A stretch of DNA of 64,000 bases from Schistocerca nitens. Taxonomy: Eukaryota > Arthropoda > Insecta > Orthoptera > Acrididae. Each line of letters opens with the position of its first letter. Position 1 is the first letter of the stretch. Both the position numbers and the translations under genes were made by a program. This document shows positions 62,891 through 64,000 of the stretch, piece after piece. The notes under the pieces are model-generated. The model saw only the letters and a program-made list of their open reading frames with translations. It ran no database searches and had not been told where the DNA came from. The DNA lies in assembly GCF_023898315.1 (NCBI RefSeq), contig NC_064622.1, positions 178,332,178 through 178,396,177 of the forward strand, given 5' to 3'.

Positions 62891-64000
62891 AGTATCCTGT
62901 ACAGAAATGCAGTAGATACACCAGACTGCATGCACATTTTCTCAGCTGCACCAGCACTGAACACTGAGTGAAAAGTGCATTAATTAGCTGCTACACTAAA
63001 TGTCTTGTGTATTCAGTGCCATGACACTGAGTACGTCCTTTAATGACAAGAGATGCCTTATACTTCCCAGCACTACCGCTTAATTTAAAATTTGTTCAAA
63101 AACACTCATTCACAAGGTGTGGCTTTTGCTCCATTTGGTAAACCAATCAACTCTCAAGTCTGGTTTTCTTTCAGTGACTTCATTTCAATGTCCACAGGCT
63201 TTTTCCAGTTGATACTGAATTTGTGTTAGTGTTCAGAACCCTCTGTTTAACTGACATTTTTAGCAGTATGGTAAAATCATTTAGCTGTAATGGTTTCTTT
63301 AATCTTGAGAATCTCTTAGTTGCGCATAAAGTGGTTTAAGAAAAGTCTTCAGAAGTTTCTTCCTCTCCCTATTTTGAAAATGTTCTCAGATTTTTATGCT
63401 TGGCATCATATAGTGGCAATCCCACGTAATCATCATATTTACCTTGTTTCCTAAAAGGTTACATCTCTGCAAAGAATGATTTTACTTTCTTCCTTTATTC
63501 ATATTTTATAGTTTTCATCTCCATTGTACTCTACTAAATATCCTTTGACTGTCTTTTTCTCCATTTTACTTCACCTTTTAACTGGAATATAACTAAGGTA
63601 TATCACATAGATACTGTAATATATGTCTTATTCTTGTTCTTGTTCCTTGCCTATAAAGTTAATTTGGACTAACATTTTCAACAGACAATTTGTCAGTTTG
63701 ATTCACTATATACTGAAACTACTACCAGTTTTGCCCACATTGCTTCTGAGAAATTGACTTCTTTATTTGAATATTTGAAATTTCTAGGCATTGTAATTAT
63801 TTTACACATTTCACATGCCCACTGCTGCCTTTCTGTCAAAGTGTGAATTTTCAGTCTGTGGATTATTCTACCTTTGTTTTGTTTCTCCCCCTGTACCAAC
63901 ATCCCCCATGTACATGGTCTGTGTGCTACTGGACATTTCCTCAGTCAATGCCCACCTGATTCCAAACCTATGACATCCTTCTTGCTCACCTTAATCAACT
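62891..64000. other. No recognisable gene
   Basis: About 1.1 kb to the end of the window. Short ORFs only. No repeat structure is visible. Confidence 0.3.

Overview
This is a eukaryotic, animal-type window: AT-rich, spliceosomal introns, no operons. Transposable elements (TEs) of many ages dominate it. The mix is Penelope-like repeats, RTE and CR1/Jockey-type LINEs, Tc1 elements and two tRNA-derived SINEs. From memory of similar repeats I associate this with an orthopteran insect, probably a grasshopper or locust of the Schistocerca type. That species call is inference, not a search result.

Host content. I see one plausible host gene on the + strand. An exon at 14912-15467 ends in a GTGAGT donor. 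A second at 46381-46625 has a strong polypyrimidine tract and acceptor, and a GTTAGT donor. The two exons agree in codon phase. Joined, they encode the Gln/Pro/Ser-rich start and an acidic stretch of an unidentified, possibly nuclear, protein, with a TE-filled intron of about 31 kb between them. A 53-codon minus-strand small ORF at 14055-14216 sits just upstream, in the only sizeable stretch (13.8-15.5 kb) without recognisable TE.

Layout. 121-3450: minus LINE with RT and RNase H. 3450-7030: nothing recognised. 7030-12935: + LINE (ORF1 esterase, endonuclease, RT) interrupted by a minus LINE (8761-10563) and an inverted-repeat element (11355-11808). 13.3-18.5 kb: LINE fragments around the first host exon. 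18.58-22.36 kb: LINE carrying a Tc1 element (18866-21649) that carries another Tc1 (18939-20340). 22.4-23.4 kb: two Penelope-like ends in inverted orientation. 23.6-26.4 kb: LINE 3' end split by a mariner-like transposon with a 580-bp internal tandem duplication. 26.6-27.9 kb: LINE fragment and a terminal-inverted-repeat element. 28711-33548: young, apparently coding-complete Gypsy LTR retrotransposon. 34.1-35.4 kb: Penelope-like 3' end. 35.4-41.4 kb: two RTE LINEs tail to tail. 41.7-43.9 kb: LINE pieces and inverted repeats. 47.3-54.8 kb: + LINE holding three clearly bounded insertions with direct repeats (short SINE/LINE tail, SINE, full-length RTE) plus a second SINE. 55.5-56.6 kb: LINE 3' half. 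56.6-64 kb: mostly featureless, with a few repeat ends.

How the parts relate. The LINEs supply reverse transcriptase. Their 3' ends and the SINE 3' ends share a stem-loop whose paired bases change together while the loop stays constant, which suggests the SINEs use a LINE's machinery. A second structural motif, resembling the hammerhead ribozyme core, recurs in Penelope-like and inverted-repeat elements. All coordinates of degenerate elements are approximate; exact ends are claimed only where direct repeats or terminal repeats are visible.
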